NCBI GenBank assembly: GCA_958295895.1
Contig: CATQHI010000005.1
Coordinates: forward strand, 1-64,000
DNA: 64,000 nucleotides
Reading direction: 5' to 3'
Source of the DNA: Saprospiraceae bacterium
GTDB lineage: Bacteria; Bacteroidota; Bacteroidia; Chitinophagales; Saprospiraceae
Made by a program: the position numbers and the translations under genes. The notes under the pieces are model-generated. The model was not told the origin of the DNA and did not search any database. It was given only the letters and a program-made list of their open reading frames with translations. Numbering within the stretch: position 1 is the stretch's first letter; every line of letters starts with the position of its first letter. Of the stretch, positions 8,047 through 17,205 are shown piece by piece.

Positions 8047-11000
8047 ATGAAAGCACTTTTACCCCTCGTCTTACTCATTTGCTGTTTACCCCTCGCCGGC
8101 CAGGAGGGCGGCTCGCCCGCCCTGCAGTTCCTCCGCGACCGCGTCGAGCGGCTCGACCTGGTCGACTCCGACCTCTGGGAGCTGCGCCTCACCGATCAGT
8201 ACGCCTCCCCCGACGGTACCGAGCACGTCTACGTAGGTCAGTCACTCTACGGCACCCCCATTTACAACGCCCAGGCCGCCGTGCACTACCGCGGGGGGCG
8301 GGCCGTTTACCACACCTCCAGCCTGGAGCACGACATCCGCCGGCGCGGGCAGGCCACCGTGCCCCGGTTGACCGGCGACCAGGCTTTTTTGCGCCTGGGT
8401 TTGCCGGCTAGCACCCGCATGCTCACAGCCGATATGGTCTATTATCCCCTGCCCGGCCCCGGGGCTACGTTGGAGCTCGCCTGGCAAGTGGTGACCGAGG
8501 ACGCCGAGCAGCACACCACCCTCCACCTGGTCGACGCAGCCACCGGCGCGGAACTTTACCAAACTAGCCTCACCCTCAGCTGCTCCTTCGACGAGGCACC
8601 GGGCGCGGCCGCGGGTGCAAAGCAGATGGAAGTGACCCCGAGCGTAGCGGCAGGCCTGCGCGGTGACGGGGCCCTCTACAACGTTTTCCCCTTCGGCCTA
8701 GAGTCTCCCAATGACGGCCCCCGCCAGCTACTGTTAGAGCCCGCCGATACCCTCGCCTCGCCCTACGGCTGGCACGATACCAACGGCAAGCCCGGGCCGG
8801 AGTACACCACCACTCGAGGCAATAACATCTGGGCCTACCGCGATGCCGATACCACCCGGAACGAGCCCGACCCCGGCTTCGAGGCCGATGGCGGCGCGGA
8901 ACTGGACTTCGATTTCTTTTTCGACACGATGCAACGGCCGGCCGATATCGTCGAGGCCTCTCTGACCCAGCTGTTCTACACGAATAATATGCTGCACGAC
9001 TGGCTCTACCACCACGGCTTCGACGAGGCCTCCGGCAACTACCAGCAGAACAATTACGGCCGCGGCGGGCGGGGCCGGGATCCCGTACGGGCCGAAACCC
9101 ACGATTCCTCGGGAACCAATAATGCCAACTTCAGCACCCGGGGCGATGGAAGCTCCGGCCGCATGCAGATGTACCTCTGGGGCACCAGCAGTCTACTCAC
9201 CGTTCTTGCTCCCGACGACCTAGCCGGCAATCGCCGCACGGGCAGCGCCGAGTTCGGTGCGCGGATCGGGGAGGAGCCGCTGACCGCCCAGCTAGCCATC
9301 GGCCGCGATAGCACTCAGTCGCCTAACCTGGGCTGCGCCGAGCTCATCAACCCCGAGGAGGTACGCGGTAAGATCGCCCTGATCGACCGCGGCGACTGCA
9401 CCTTTCAACAAAAGGCCTTCAACGCCGAGCAGGCCGGTGCGGTCGGCGTCATCATCTGCAACCCTGCCAACGATATACTCACGATGGCCGCCGTAAACGA
9501 CCGCGACGATATGCCCGTGACCGTCCCCGCCGTGCTGCTGCGGGAGCGCGACTGTACCCCCCTCAAGCAGGTCATCACCGCGGGTGGAACGGTGGAGGTA
9601 GCTTTTCAGGATAACAACCTGACCCCCACCGATGGCTCCTTCGACAACGGCGTGGTGGCCCACGAATACGCCCACGGATTGAGCATTCGCCTGGTCGGTG
9701 GCCCCTCGGAGTACACCTGCCTACAGAACGACGAGCAGATGGGGGAGGGTTGGAGTGATTTCTTCCTGCTGGCCTCGACGCCGCAGTCCGCCACCCCTAG
9801 CCCCAATGGCACCGAAAAGCGGGGCATCGGGGTATACTCCACCTCCGGAGAGCCCGGGGCTCGGGGCTTCCGCTCGCAGTTCTACTCCACGGACTTCGCC
9901 ATCAACAACCATACCTACGACGATGTCATCACCGATGCCATCCCCCACGGGGTGGGGGAGACCTGGGCGGCCGTGCTCTGGGACCTATACTGGCGGATGG
10001 TGCAGACTTACGGCTTCGACGACGACCTGATCACCGGTACGGGGGGCAACAACGCCGCCGTCCGCCTGGTCGTCGAGGGGTTAAAATACACCCCCTGTAG
10101 CCCCGGCCTCGTCGACGGCCGTGACGCTCTACTGGTCGCCGATCGGGCACTCAGTGGCGGGGCCAATGCCTGTATGATCTGGGAGGTATTCACCCGCCGT
10201 GGCCTCGGGGTATCGGCCGAACAGGGCTCGGGTGACCTGCGCAGCGACAACCGCGAGGCCTTCGATCTTCTCCCCGACTGTATCCCCACAGTCAAGTTGC
10301 TGAAGCAAGCCGATACCACCTTCATCAGTCCCGGCGACGAGATCACCTACACCCTGATCGTACGCAACGATAAGCCTACGGCCGTTACCGGCCTCACGGT
10401 AACCGACGTGCTGCCCGCTGGCGTCCAGTTAATTGCTGGTAGTCTCAATAAGGGCAATGCCGAGGTCAGCCCGACCCCGAATGCAATCACCGTCACCCTG
10501 CCACAACTAGCTGCCGGTGCGCGCGACACGGTAAGCTACACGGTGACCACAGCCCCCGACAAAACCAGCAGTCGCCTGCTGTACAGCAATGCCGATACCA
10601 CCGATGGCTTCCTCTGGGACGTGGTCTCCGGTACCGGCACCGCCACCTGGATACGCTCCGACTCTACGCCCTTCGCCGGACGGCACGCCTGGTTCGTGCC
10701 CAATACAGCATCGGCTCAGGATCAAATCCTACAGCTGCGCGATCCGCTTACCATCAGCGGTCCGCGTCCCGCCCTGCGCTTTTTCACTAAGTACCGTACG
10801 GAGGCCGCCTTCGACGCCGGTGTCGTGGAGGTGAGCACCAACGGGATGGACTGGGAGAACGTAGACGATAAGTTCCTACGCTTTGGCTACCGCGGGCTCA
10901 TCAGCGGCAGAGCAGCCCGGCCCCTGCGGGATACTCCAACCTTCTGGGGCAATAGCGAGGGCTACCGGGAGGCAATCGTCGACCTGGCCGCCTATCGGGG

Positions 11001-11481
11001 GCAGGCCATCTACCTGCGGTATCGCTTCGTCAGCGACGGCTCCTTCGGCGCCGGTGGCTGGTGGGTCGATGAGATTGAGGTACTCTCCGATCTGCTGACC
11101 TACAACGGGCTGGCTACCCTCACCACCGCCGGGGGCGACACCAGCACGGCCCGCGTACTGGAGTATGGGGTGGTCGTCAACGCCAGCGAAATCATCAGCG
11201 GTATGGCCACGCGATCCCTGCCGACCAACCGCAGCGTACGGATGTACCCCAACCCCGCTACGGACCGCGTACAGCTCCGGCTACAGGCGGCCGGCTCCGG
11301 TGAGCTACTGGTCGAGCTATTCAGCGTCGACGGCCGTCGGCTGCTACGCCAAACGACCCGGGTGGAACAAGGCAGCGGTGCCCTCGATTTTTCGGTCGCC
11401 GGTCTACCCAACGGGCAGTATACCGTACGGCTCACGGAAGCCGCGGCCCTCACGACCGCTAAACTTACCGTGGCCCGCTAG
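8047..11481 (+). CDS. M36 (fungalysin-type) zinc metallopeptidase with PA insert, DUF11 repeat and T9SS domain
   Basis: A 1144-residue secreted protease. A signal peptide (MKALLPLVLLICCLPLAGQ) is followed by an FTP-like propeptide (about 20-190) and the M36 catalytic domain. A PA domain (about 410-510, ELINPEEVRGKIALIDRGDC) is inserted just before the active site. Zinc ligands and the catalytic Glu are in HEYAH at 539-543, with the third ligand Glu567 in GEGWSD. After the catalytic domain come a DUF11-like domain (about 755-840, TYTLIVRND...VTDVLPAGV), a beta-sandwich region and a T9SS sorting domain (MYPNPATDRVQL...LPNGQYTVRL). It is likely surface-attached or released to digest external protein. 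Copy 3 of the dispersed motif lies inside the poorly conserved propeptide junction as GAAAGAK. Its stop codon abuts the tamL stop on the other strand. Confidence 0.93.
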   Translation: MKALLPLVLLICCLPLAGQEGGSPALQFLRDRVERLDLVDSDLWELRLTDQYASPDGTEHVYVGQSLYGTPIYNAQAAVHYRGGRAVYHTSSLEHDIRRRGQATVPRLTGDQAFLRLGLPASTRMLTADMVYYPLPGPGATLELAWQVVTEDAEQHTTLHLVDAATGAELYQTSLTLSCSFDEAPGAAAGAKQMEVTPSVAAGLRGDGALYNVFPFGLESPNDGPRQLLLEPADTLASPYGWHDTNGKPGPEYTTTRGNNIWAYRDADTTRNEPDPGFEADGGAELDFDFFFDTMQRPADIVEASLTQLFYTNNMLHDWLYHHGFDEASGNYQQNNYGRGGRGRDPVRAETHDSSGTNNANFSTRGDGSSGRMQMYLWGTSSLLTVLAPDDLAGNRRTGSAEFGARIGEEPLTAQLAIGRDSTQSPNLGCAELINPEEVRGKIALIDRGDCTFQQKAFNAEQAGAVGVIICNPANDILTMAAVNDRDDMPVTVPAVLLRERDCTPLKQVITAGGTVEVAFQDNNLTPTDGSFDNGVVAHEYAHGLSIRLVGGPSEYTCLQNDEQMGEGWSDFFLLASTPQSATPSPNGTEKRGIGVYSTSGEPGARGFRSQFYSTDFAINNHTYDDVITDAIPHGVGETWAAVLWDLYWRMVQTYGFDDDLITGTGGNNAAVRLVVEGLKYTPCSPGLVDGRDALLVADRALSGGANACMIWEVFTRRGLGVSAEQGSGDLRSDNREAFDLLPDCIPTVKLLKQADTTFISPGDEITYTLIVRNDKPTAVTGLTVTDVLPAGVQLIAGSLNKGNAEVSPTPNAITVTLPQLAAGARDTVSYTVTTAPDKTSSRLLYSNADTTDGFLWDVVSGTGTATWIRSDSTPFAGRHAWFVPNTASAQDQILQLRDPLTISGPRPALRFFTKYRTEAAFDAGVVEVSTNGMDWENVDDKFLRFGYRGLISGRAARPLRDTPTFWGNSEGYREAIVDLAAYRGQAIYLRYRFVSDGSFGAGGWWVDEIEVLSDLLTYNGLATLTTAGGDTSTARVLEYGVVVNASEIISGMATRSLPTNRSVRMYPNPATDRVQLRLQAAGSGELLVELFSVDGRRLLRQTTRVEQGSGALDFSVAGLPNGQYTVRLTEAAALTTAKLTVAR
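8601..8622 (+). repeat. Dispersed GGCGGGGMCGCAGGTGCA motif, copy 3 (GCGGGTGCAAA variant)
   Basis: Inside the M36 protease gene, in a frame reading Gly-Ala-Ala-Ala-Gly-Ala-Lys, between the propeptide and the catalytic domain. Confidence 0.55.
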
Positions 11482-13983
11482 TTAGAAGGGGTAACCCAGA
11501 CCGATTTGCGGACGTACCTCGCCCAGGTCGAAGGTGCGCAACCAGTAGGCGCTCTCGGGGTAGTTGGTGGCGTCCCGCACCGCCTGGAACCCACTAGCAT
11601 CGCGGGGATAATTGTACCGTAGGGGCAGGGCCAGATCGAGCCGGAAGACGAAGTAGCTCAGATCGATGCGTATACCGAATCCGCCATCCACGGCCAGCTG
11701 CCGGTAGAAGGGTTGGTGGTAAAAGGGGGTGCTGCCCTCGTCCTCCCGTAGCCGCCCCCGGAGGAGAAACTGGGAGCCGGGCCGGTCGGGGTCCTCCTTG
11801 ACCCGCCAGACGTTGCCAATATCGGTAAACACCGCCCCGCGGACGAAGGAGAATAAATTGAAGCGGTACTCGAGGTTGAGCTCTAGTTGCAGGTCGCCGG
11901 TTTGGTAAAGCCGCAGGTTATTGTTGATGTTGCCATTGTTGTCGATGCTAAGGGGATCGACGTAGCCTCCCGGCCCCAGTCCCTGGGGGGCCCAGGCCCG
12001 CATGGAGTTGGCCCCTCCGGCAAAGAATTGCTTGACGTAGGGCACCTCCTCATCCTGGCTAAAGGGCCGGCCGATCCCGATCAGTAGGCGACTGGCAAAA
12101 CTGCGCAGGGGCGAAAACTGCTTCTTAAACCGGGTATCCACCAGACCCACGGCGAACTGCGCCAGCCGGTTGTTGGGGTCGAGGTCGTTGATGAACCGAT
12201 CGGCGATAAATACCTCCGCTCCGGCCAGCTCGAACTGTGCGTTTAGGGAGACCGAGCGCCCCCGCTGATCCGGCCGACCGGTACGGCTGTACTCCAGGCT
12301 CCGGAAGAGTAGGCTCACGAAGTACTGGTCACTGATGCTGAGACGCAGTCGCTGGTTGTTGTCCAGTATGTCCTGAAACTGCTGCTCTACGCTGAAATTT
12401 AGCACATCCAGCGCCGCGTGATTGATTCGGTAGAGGGTAGTAGGCGAGCGGCGAAAGTCGTAGCCCAGGCGGGCATTGGCAATGTTGTAGGCGTAGAAGG
12501 TACTGATGAACAGGTACTCGTAGGCCAGACTATAGCGGGTGTTCGCCCGCTCCCGCAGCTGCTGGTAAAAGCGGTCGGAGATCAGTCCCGTACTGCGGCC
12601 CAGTCCGTACAGGCCGAAGTCCTTGAAGCGCGGCAGATTGAGGGTAGTCTCCGCGGCCAGATCGACGGTATTGAAAAAAGGTGCTCGGTTGCTCGGGCTG
12701 GGATTAATCTCCACACCCCCACGTAGGCCTACCGTAAGTAGCTCCGCCCCGCCGAAAACGTTGCGGTTACGAAAGCTGGGGCTTAGGCTCAGTCCGATCA
12801 GGTTGCTGTTCTGGGTGACGGTGTTATTACCGGGCAGCTGACTCCGATTGGTATAGTTGACGTCCAGATCGATGCCCAGGGCCATGCGCTTATCGGTACT
12901 GAGCTGGATTTGATAATTGAGCACGTCAGGCCGTAGGGGGTCCGGCAGCTGATTGATGCGTACGAAGCGATAGATACCCAGCCCACTCAGGGCAAGGTTG
13001 GTCTTCTCGTAGGCCTCGCGACTGTAGAGGCTGTCGGTGTCCAGGAAGATATTTTCCGCCAGGATGTCCGGCCGCATGCGGAAGGTAGCCGAGGGGGAAA
13101 GAAAGCGGATGCCCTCCACCAGCGTATCGCCGGGGTAAACCTCCCCGGAGGCGTCCCGGGCCGGGGAGTAATCGGTCAGCACCGTGATCTGCCCGATGCG
13201 GTACTTACGGTAATTTTGTTCTTCCTGCGGCGGCAGTACGGTGAGGTAGATATCGGCGTAGCCCTGCTGTTGACTGGTATCGATCTCTAGCTTATCGAAG
13301 TAGGTAGTGGAAAAGTAGGCGTACCCCTCGTTGCGCAGGGCGGTGCTGAGGCGGGCCTTCTCGGCGTCGAAGGCGGTCAGGTCGAGCGGTGCCCCCGGCT
13401 GCAGGGTACTGCCGGCCTTGAGCAGTTGCAGCAGACTATCGATGGCCGGTGCGGGGCTGCTGTAGTCGACCGAGTCAATCAGGTAGCGCCGGCCCGGATC
13501 GACGTGGTAGATCAGGTTCACCCGCTGGTTCCGCCGCCGGTCTGCCTCGTGGTAGGCCGTAGCGTTGAAGTAGCCCCGGTAGCGCATGAAGTCCGCCATC
13601 AGGGCCGCCGAGCGCCGGGAAAGGCTGTCGCTGTACAGGGTGGGGGGCTGGCCGATGGTATTGCGCAGGAAACGGTCGATGCGCGTAGTGTCCCTTGCCT
13701 TGTTATTGGCCAGGTAGAAATGCTCGCGGGGGAAGAGAAAGAGAAAGTTGCCGTTCGGCTTCTGCTTGGCTAGGGTAGAGAGCTCGTAGGCTACCTCACT
13801 TCGGTTACTTACCTTGCTTTTTTTGGCCAGCTCTACTTGCTGTCCGGCCAGCAGTTCCTGCCCCTCGTCGAGGTATTTCGTAACATTGCAGGCCGTCAGG
13901 AACAGGGCCAACAGGGCCACCGGCACCGCACGGCCGAGACCTCCCGCTAGTATGCCCATTCCCTCCGGTACCATCAAGTTCAT
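11482..13983 (-). CDS. tamL: TamL: BamA/TamA-family outer membrane lipoprotein
   Basis: An 833-residue Omp85-superfamily protein of the lipoprotein type found in Bacteroidota in place of TamA, expected to work with TamB in outer-membrane assembly or lipid transport. It begins with a lipoprotein signal ending LFLTAC, followed by NVTKYLDEGQELL. That beginning is characteristic, and is followed by POTRA-like repeats (about 60-380) and a C-terminal 16-strand barrel region ending EVRPQIGLGYPF with a terminal aromatic. Possible starts are ATGs at 13983, 13974 and 13959. A TAATTTTG -7 box at 14011-14021 (minus strand) fits 13983, but all keep the signal peptide. Each start overlaps the divergent methyltransferase gene (start 13952) by 8-32 bases. 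No tamB is adjacent. The alternative label, generic BamA/TamA family protein, is equally valid. Confidence 0.82.
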   Translation of the reverse strand: MNLMVPEGMGILAGGLGRAVPVALLALFLTACNVTKYLDEGQELLAGQQVELAKKSKVSNRSEVAYELSTLAKQKPNGNFLFLFPREHFYLANNKARDTTRIDRFLRNTIGQPPTLYSDSLSRRSAALMADFMRYRGYFNATAYHEADRRRNQRVNLIYHVDPGRRYLIDSVDYSSPAPAIDSLLQLLKAGSTLQPGAPLDLTAFDAEKARLSTALRNEGYAYFSTTYFDKLEIDTSQQQGYADIYLTVLPPQEEQNYRKYRIGQITVLTDYSPARDASGEVYPGDTLVEGIRFLSPSATFRMRPDILAENIFLDTDSLYSREAYEKTNLALSGLGIYRFVRINQLPDPLRPDVLNYQIQLSTDKRMALGIDLDVNYTNRSQLPGNNTVTQNSNLIGLSLSPSFRNRNVFGGAELLTVGLRGGVEINPSPSNRAPFFNTVDLAAETTLNLPRFKDFGLYGLGRSTGLISDRFYQQLRERANTRYSLAYEYLFISTFYAYNIANARLGYDFRRSPTTLYRINHAALDVLNFSVEQQFQDILDNNQRLRLSISDQYFVSLLFRSLEYSRTGRPDQRGRSVSLNAQFELAGAEVFIADRFINDLDPNNRLAQFAVGLVDTRFKKQFSPLRSFASRLLIGIGRPFSQDEEVPYVKQFFAGGANSMRAWAPQGLGPGGYVDPLSIDNNGNINNNLRLYQTGDLQLELNLEYRFNLFSFVRGAVFTDIGNVWRVKEDPDRPGSQFLLRGRLREDEGSTPFYHQPFYRQLAVDGGFGIRIDLSYFVFRLDLALPLRYNYPRDASGFQAVRDATNYPESAYWLRTFDLGEVRPQIGLGYPF

Positions 13984-14701
13984 AAGTAGCCTGCGTCAGA
14001 AGAAGGTCCGGCAAAATTACCACAAGTTCGTAGCCGAGGGACCGCGCATCGTCGCCGAACTCCTCCAGCAAGACCGCTACCCCGTCGATCACCTCTATGC
14101 ACTCCCCGCCTGGCTACAACAGGCCGCGGCGCCGATAGGTGTACCCACAACGGCCGTCACCCCCAAAGAATTGGGGCGCATCAGTCAGCTAGCTACCCCC
14201 CATCAGGTGCTGGCCGTCGTCGATACCCCACCAGTACCCCCGGCCATACCCCCCACCGTAGCCACCAACTGGTCACTGTACCTCGACGGCATCCAGTCGC
14301 CCAGCAACCTCGGGGCCCTACTGCGCATCGCCGACTGGTTCGACTTTCCCTTCGTCTTCGGCGGCCCAGGCACGGCCGATCTGTATAACCCCAAAAGCAT
14401 CCAGGCCAGCATGGGCTCCTTCCTGCGCATTCAGTACCGGGAGGCGGAGCTCACCACCCTCACCGACGCATTCCCGGACCTGCCCGTCTTTGGTGCCGAT
14501 CTGGACGGCGAAGACATCTACCACGTCACGCCACCCCCCGCCGGCATCCTCGTCCTCGGTGCGGAGGGGCCAGGCATCCGGGCGGGGACGCAGGTGCAGA
14601 TCAATCGCCGGGTGACGATCCCACGGGCCGCCGGCCGCACCACGGAGAGCCTGAATGCGGCGGTGGCGGCGGGGATTTTGTGTAGTGCGTTGCGGCGATA
14701 A
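13952..14701 (+). CDS. TrmH/SpoU-family RNA 2'-O-methyltransferase
   Basis: A 249-residue SPOUT methyltransferase that transfers a methyl group from SAM to a ribose 2'-OH in rRNA or tRNA. The substrate-binding N-terminal part is FISSLRQKKVRQNYHKFVAEG; motif 1 is SPSNLGALLRIADWF, motif 2 is LGAEGPGIR, and motif 3 is TTESLNAAVAAGILCSALRR, forming the trefoil-knot SAM site. I chose the ATG at 13952 because the family starts a few residues before KFISSL; the upstream extension has no homology and is antisense to tamL. Its 5' end overlaps tamL head-to-head (ATGCCCAT holds both an outgoing and a possible incoming ATG). Its TAA abuts the sugar-transferase stop. Copy 4 of the dispersed motif lies right after motif 2 (AGTQVQ). 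Which nucleotide it modifies is unknown. Confidence 0.88.
   Translation: MPIPSGTIKFISSLRQKKVRQNYHKFVAEGPRIVAELLQQDRYPVDHLYALPAWLQQAAAPIGVPTTAVTPKELGRISQLATPHQVLAVVDTPPVPPAIPPTVATNWSLYLDGIQSPSNLGALLRIADWFDFPFVFGGPGTADLYNPKSIQASMGSFLRIQYREAELTTLTDAFPDLPVFGADLDGEDIYHVTPPPAGILVLGAEGPGIRAGTQVQINRRVTIPRAAGRTTESLNAAVAAGILCSALRR
14011..14021 (-). promoter_or_regulatory. Possible tamL -7 box (TAATTTTG) inside the divergent methyltransferase gene
   Basis: The minus strand reads GGTAATTTTGC, 28 bases upstream of the tamL ATG at 13983. It lies within codons of the methyltransferase, as expected when divergent genes overlap. Confidence 0.4.
14580..14598 (+). repeat. Dispersed GGCGGGGMCGCAGGTGCA motif, copy 4
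   Basis: Inside the SPOUT methyltransferase gene, reading GGGCGGGGACGCAGGTGCA in the frame Arg-Ala-Gly-Thr-Gln-Val-Gln, right after SAM-binding motif 2. Confidence 0.7.
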
Positions 14702-16165
14702 TCACTTCCCCTTGCCCTGCACCAATACTACTAGCGTATAGAACAAGATTTTAAAGTCCAGCCCCAGCGAGCGGTTCTCGATGTAGAGGATGTCGAACTT
14801 AAGGCGCTGCACCATCTCCTCGACGTTGCTGGCGTAGCCGTACTTCACCTGCCCCCAGCTGGTGATGCCCGGGCGTACGCGCAGCAGGTGGCGGTAGTGG
14901 GGTGCGCGGGCGCTGATCAGGTCGATGTAGTACTGCCGTTCGGGGCGGGGACCGACGAGCGACATCTCCCCAATCACGACATTCCAGAACTGCGGGAGCT
15001 CGTCGAGGCGCCACTTGCGCATCGTGGCCCCCCAGGGCGTGCAGCGCACGTCCTCGTCGCGGCTGAGCTGCGGCCCGCCCGCCTCGGCATCCGGGTACAT
15101 GGAGCGGAACTTAATGATGCGAAAGGGACGGCCATTGAGCCCGATCCGCTCCTGAGTGTAAAGGATTGGGCCCCGGGAGGAGAGTCGTACCCGGAGGGCT
15201 ACGTAGAGCAGGAGGGGCAACAGTAGGATCAGCAGGAAGACCGCGGTGGTCAGGTCTAGTATCCGCTTTACGATCCGTTGCCAGCGGGGCATCATGTTCT
15301 GGCGGATCTCGATGAGCACCGCACCGAAAACGTGGTTCATCTTCACCGTGCCGAGCATGATGTCGTACATGTCGGGGATGATCTTGACCAGTATCTGCCC
15401 TTCGTAATCGCTCAGTACGCCCAGCAGCTCCCGCAGTCGGCTGTGCTGGCTGGTATCAATGGCGATGATCACCTCCTCGACGTTGCGCACCTCGATCAGG
15501 TCGGAAAGCTCTCCCAGGCTGCCCAGGCGGGGCAGGTGGTGCTGCAGGGCCGGCTGGCTCTTGGTGCGGCTGTCCACGAAGCCGATGAAGCGGTTACCCA
15601 GCCCCTTGGGTCGGCCACTGATGTCCTGGTAGAGATGGACGGCCCGCTCACCGCCGCCCACGATGAGGGTGTTGAAGGCTACCTCGCCGGCCTTGAGGCG
15701 CTGACTGGCCCGGGTGAGCAGGAGCATCCGTAGTCCGGCAGTGAACAGGAAGTGCAACGCGAAGAGTGTAAACAGGCTCCGGGCGTACATCGAGTAGTCC
15801 ACCACGGCATCGTCTAGCAGCACCGTGAAGAAGAGCACCAGCGTCCCCGCCCCGGACAGTACCAGCGTGTGTACCAGCGTAGTGAGGCGGCTCAGGCGGT
15901 AGATGTCGCGGTACTGATCGAAGAGTACGTAGGCCAGCGACCAGCAGAGGGGGATAAAGAAGCTGCCCCAGCCGTAGTTCTGGTCGCTGAGCATATCGGC
16001 CGGTCCTTCCAGGGAGCCCTCCGCCCGCCCCCGTAGGTAGAAAAAGACCGTCCAGGCGAGCCAGGCGGTCAGCAGATCGCCCACCACGTACACCCACCGA
16101 TCCCGCCGCCGGCGGGCGGCCGTATCCGGCTGGAGGCCGGTGGGCGGGGGAAGCGGATGCGTCAT
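14702..16165 (-). CDS. Exopolysaccharide polyprenyl glycosylphosphotransferase (bacterial sugar transferase)
   Basis: A 487-residue inner-membrane enzyme that moves a sugar-1-phosphate from a nucleotide sugar to undecaprenyl phosphate, the first step of exopolysaccharide or O-unit synthesis. The N-terminal 150 residues contain four hydrophobic segments. A CoA-binding/Rossmann-like domain (about 155-280, NTLIVGGGERAVHLYQ) follows, then a fifth membrane segment and the catalytic PF02397 domain (from about 300). That domain shows KRILDLTTAVFLL, GPILYTQERIGLNGRPF, IKFRSM, KWRLDELPQFWNV and the signature MSLVGPRPE. The next gene upstream on this strand is a Gfo/Idh-type oxidoreductase 32 bases away, which may be sugar-related. 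No other polysaccharide genes are adjacent. The specific sugar is unknown. Confidence 0.9.
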   Translation of the reverse strand: MTHPLPPPTGLQPDTAARRRRDRWVYVVGDLLTAWLAWTVFFYLRGRAEGSLEGPADMLSDQNYGWGSFFIPLCWSLAYVLFDQYRDIYRLSRLTTLVHTLVLSGAGTLVLFFTVLLDDAVVDYSMYARSLFTLFALHFLFTAGLRMLLLTRASQRLKAGEVAFNTLIVGGGERAVHLYQDISGRPKGLGNRFIGFVDSRTKSQPALQHHLPRLGSLGELSDLIEVRNVEEVIIAIDTSQHSRLRELLGVLSDYEGQILVKIIPDMYDIMLGTVKMNHVFGAVLIEIRQNMMPRWQRIVKRILDLTTAVFLLILLLPLLLYVALRVRLSSRGPILYTQERIGLNGRPFRIIKFRSMYPDAEAGGPQLSRDEDVRCTPWGATMRKWRLDELPQFWNVVIGEMSLVGPRPERQYYIDLISARAPHYRHLLRVRPGITSWGQVKYGYASNVEEMVQRLKFDILYIENRSLGLDFKILFYTLVVLVQGKGK

Positions 16166-16197
16166 CGGGGCCGAAAATACAGGGCCTGGGGCGGAAC

Positions 16198-17205
16198 CTA
16201 TGTCGCCACGGGGTCAGGGAGGCGTTCCTGGTTGCGGCGTACGGCCGCGGAAATACGGTCGGCAAGCTCCAGGGCGCGGTAGCCATCCTCGATGCTGACG
16301 GCGGCGGCGGTGCCCGTCTCGATGCTGTGCGCGAGGCTCTCGAGTTCCAGCTGAATGGCGTTTACCGGCCCGCTGGCGGGCTGATCAACGTGGATGATCC
16401 GGGGGCCGCGGGGCGTGTCGAGGGGGAACTGCTGCCCCCGTTCGGGCACGTCCGTGGCATCCGCCCCGAAGAGCCGTACGACCTGACTTTCTTTTTCCAG
16501 TAGGTCGAGACTGATGTAGGCGTCGCGCTGGAAGAGCCGCACCTTGCGCATATTCTTCAGGCTGATGCGCGAAGCGGTGAGGTTGGCCACCGCGCCGTGG
16601 CGAAACTCGATGCGGGCGTTGACGATGTCGGGGGTCTCGCTCAGTACGGCTACGCCACTGGCCCGTACCTCGGTGACCTCGTCATCAGCGAGCTTGAGTA
16701 CGATATCGAGGTCGTGAATCATGAGGTCCAGTACCACGCTTACGTCCGTACCCCGTGGGTTGAACATAGCCAGCCGGTGAGCCTCGATGAAGTAGGGACG
16801 TACTTGCACGTCCTCCAGGGCCAACAGGGCGGGGTTAAAGCGCTCTACGTGTCCGACCTGGACCAGCTTGCCGCTGCGCCGACTGAGCGCAATGAGTTCC
16901 TTAGCTTCCTCCAGGGTATGGGTGAGTGGTTTTTCGACGAAGACGTGGCAGCCGCCCAGCAGGGCCTCCTTGACCACCCGGAAGTGGGTGGTGGTGGGGG
17001 TAACCACATCGACCACCTCTACGGCAGCAATGAGCTCCGCGGCCGAGGGGAAGGCCCGGGTGCCGTGCTCCGCGGCCAGGCGCTGGGTGAGTTCCGCGTC
17101 CGCATCGTATATACCCACCAGGTCGTAGGCCTCCGCGGCCAGCAGAATGCACTTCAGGTGAATTTTGCCGAGGTGGCCGAGGCCGATGAGTCCGATCTTG
17201 AGCAT
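16198..17205 (-). CDS. Gfo/Idh/MocA family NAD(P)-dependent oxidoreductase
   Basis: A 335-residue cytoplasmic oxidoreductase, probably acting on a sugar or sugar-derived substrate. The N-terminal Rossmann fold is IGLIGLGHLGKIHLKC, with EKPLTHTLEEAKELI and VGHVERFNPAL carrying the conserved EKP motif and the family's catalytic region. HDLDIVLKLADDEV begins the C-terminal alpha/beta substrate domain. I chose ATG 17205 (MLKIGLIG) over an upstream TTG at 17226 because the TTG falls in a TAGCTTTG -7 box (17224-17231), giving a near-leaderless transcript. It precedes the sugar transferase by 32 bases, so co-transcription and a role in nucleotide-sugar metabolism are reasonable inferences. The C-terminus is regular, ending RNQERLPDPVAT. 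Confidence 0.87.
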   Translation of the reverse strand: MLKIGLIGLGHLGKIHLKCILLAAEAYDLVGIYDADAELTQRLAAEHGTRAFPSAAELIAAVEVVDVVTPTTTHFRVVKEALLGGCHVFVEKPLTHTLEEAKELIALSRRSGKLVQVGHVERFNPALLALEDVQVRPYFIEAHRLAMFNPRGTDVSVVLDLMIHDLDIVLKLADDEVTEVRASGVAVLSETPDIVNARIEFRHGAVANLTASRISLKNMRKVRLFQRDAYISLDLLEKESQVVRLFGADATDVPERGQQFPLDTPRGPRIIHVDQPASGPVNAIQLELESLAHSIETGTAAAVSIEDGYRALELADRISAAVRRNQERLPDPVAT

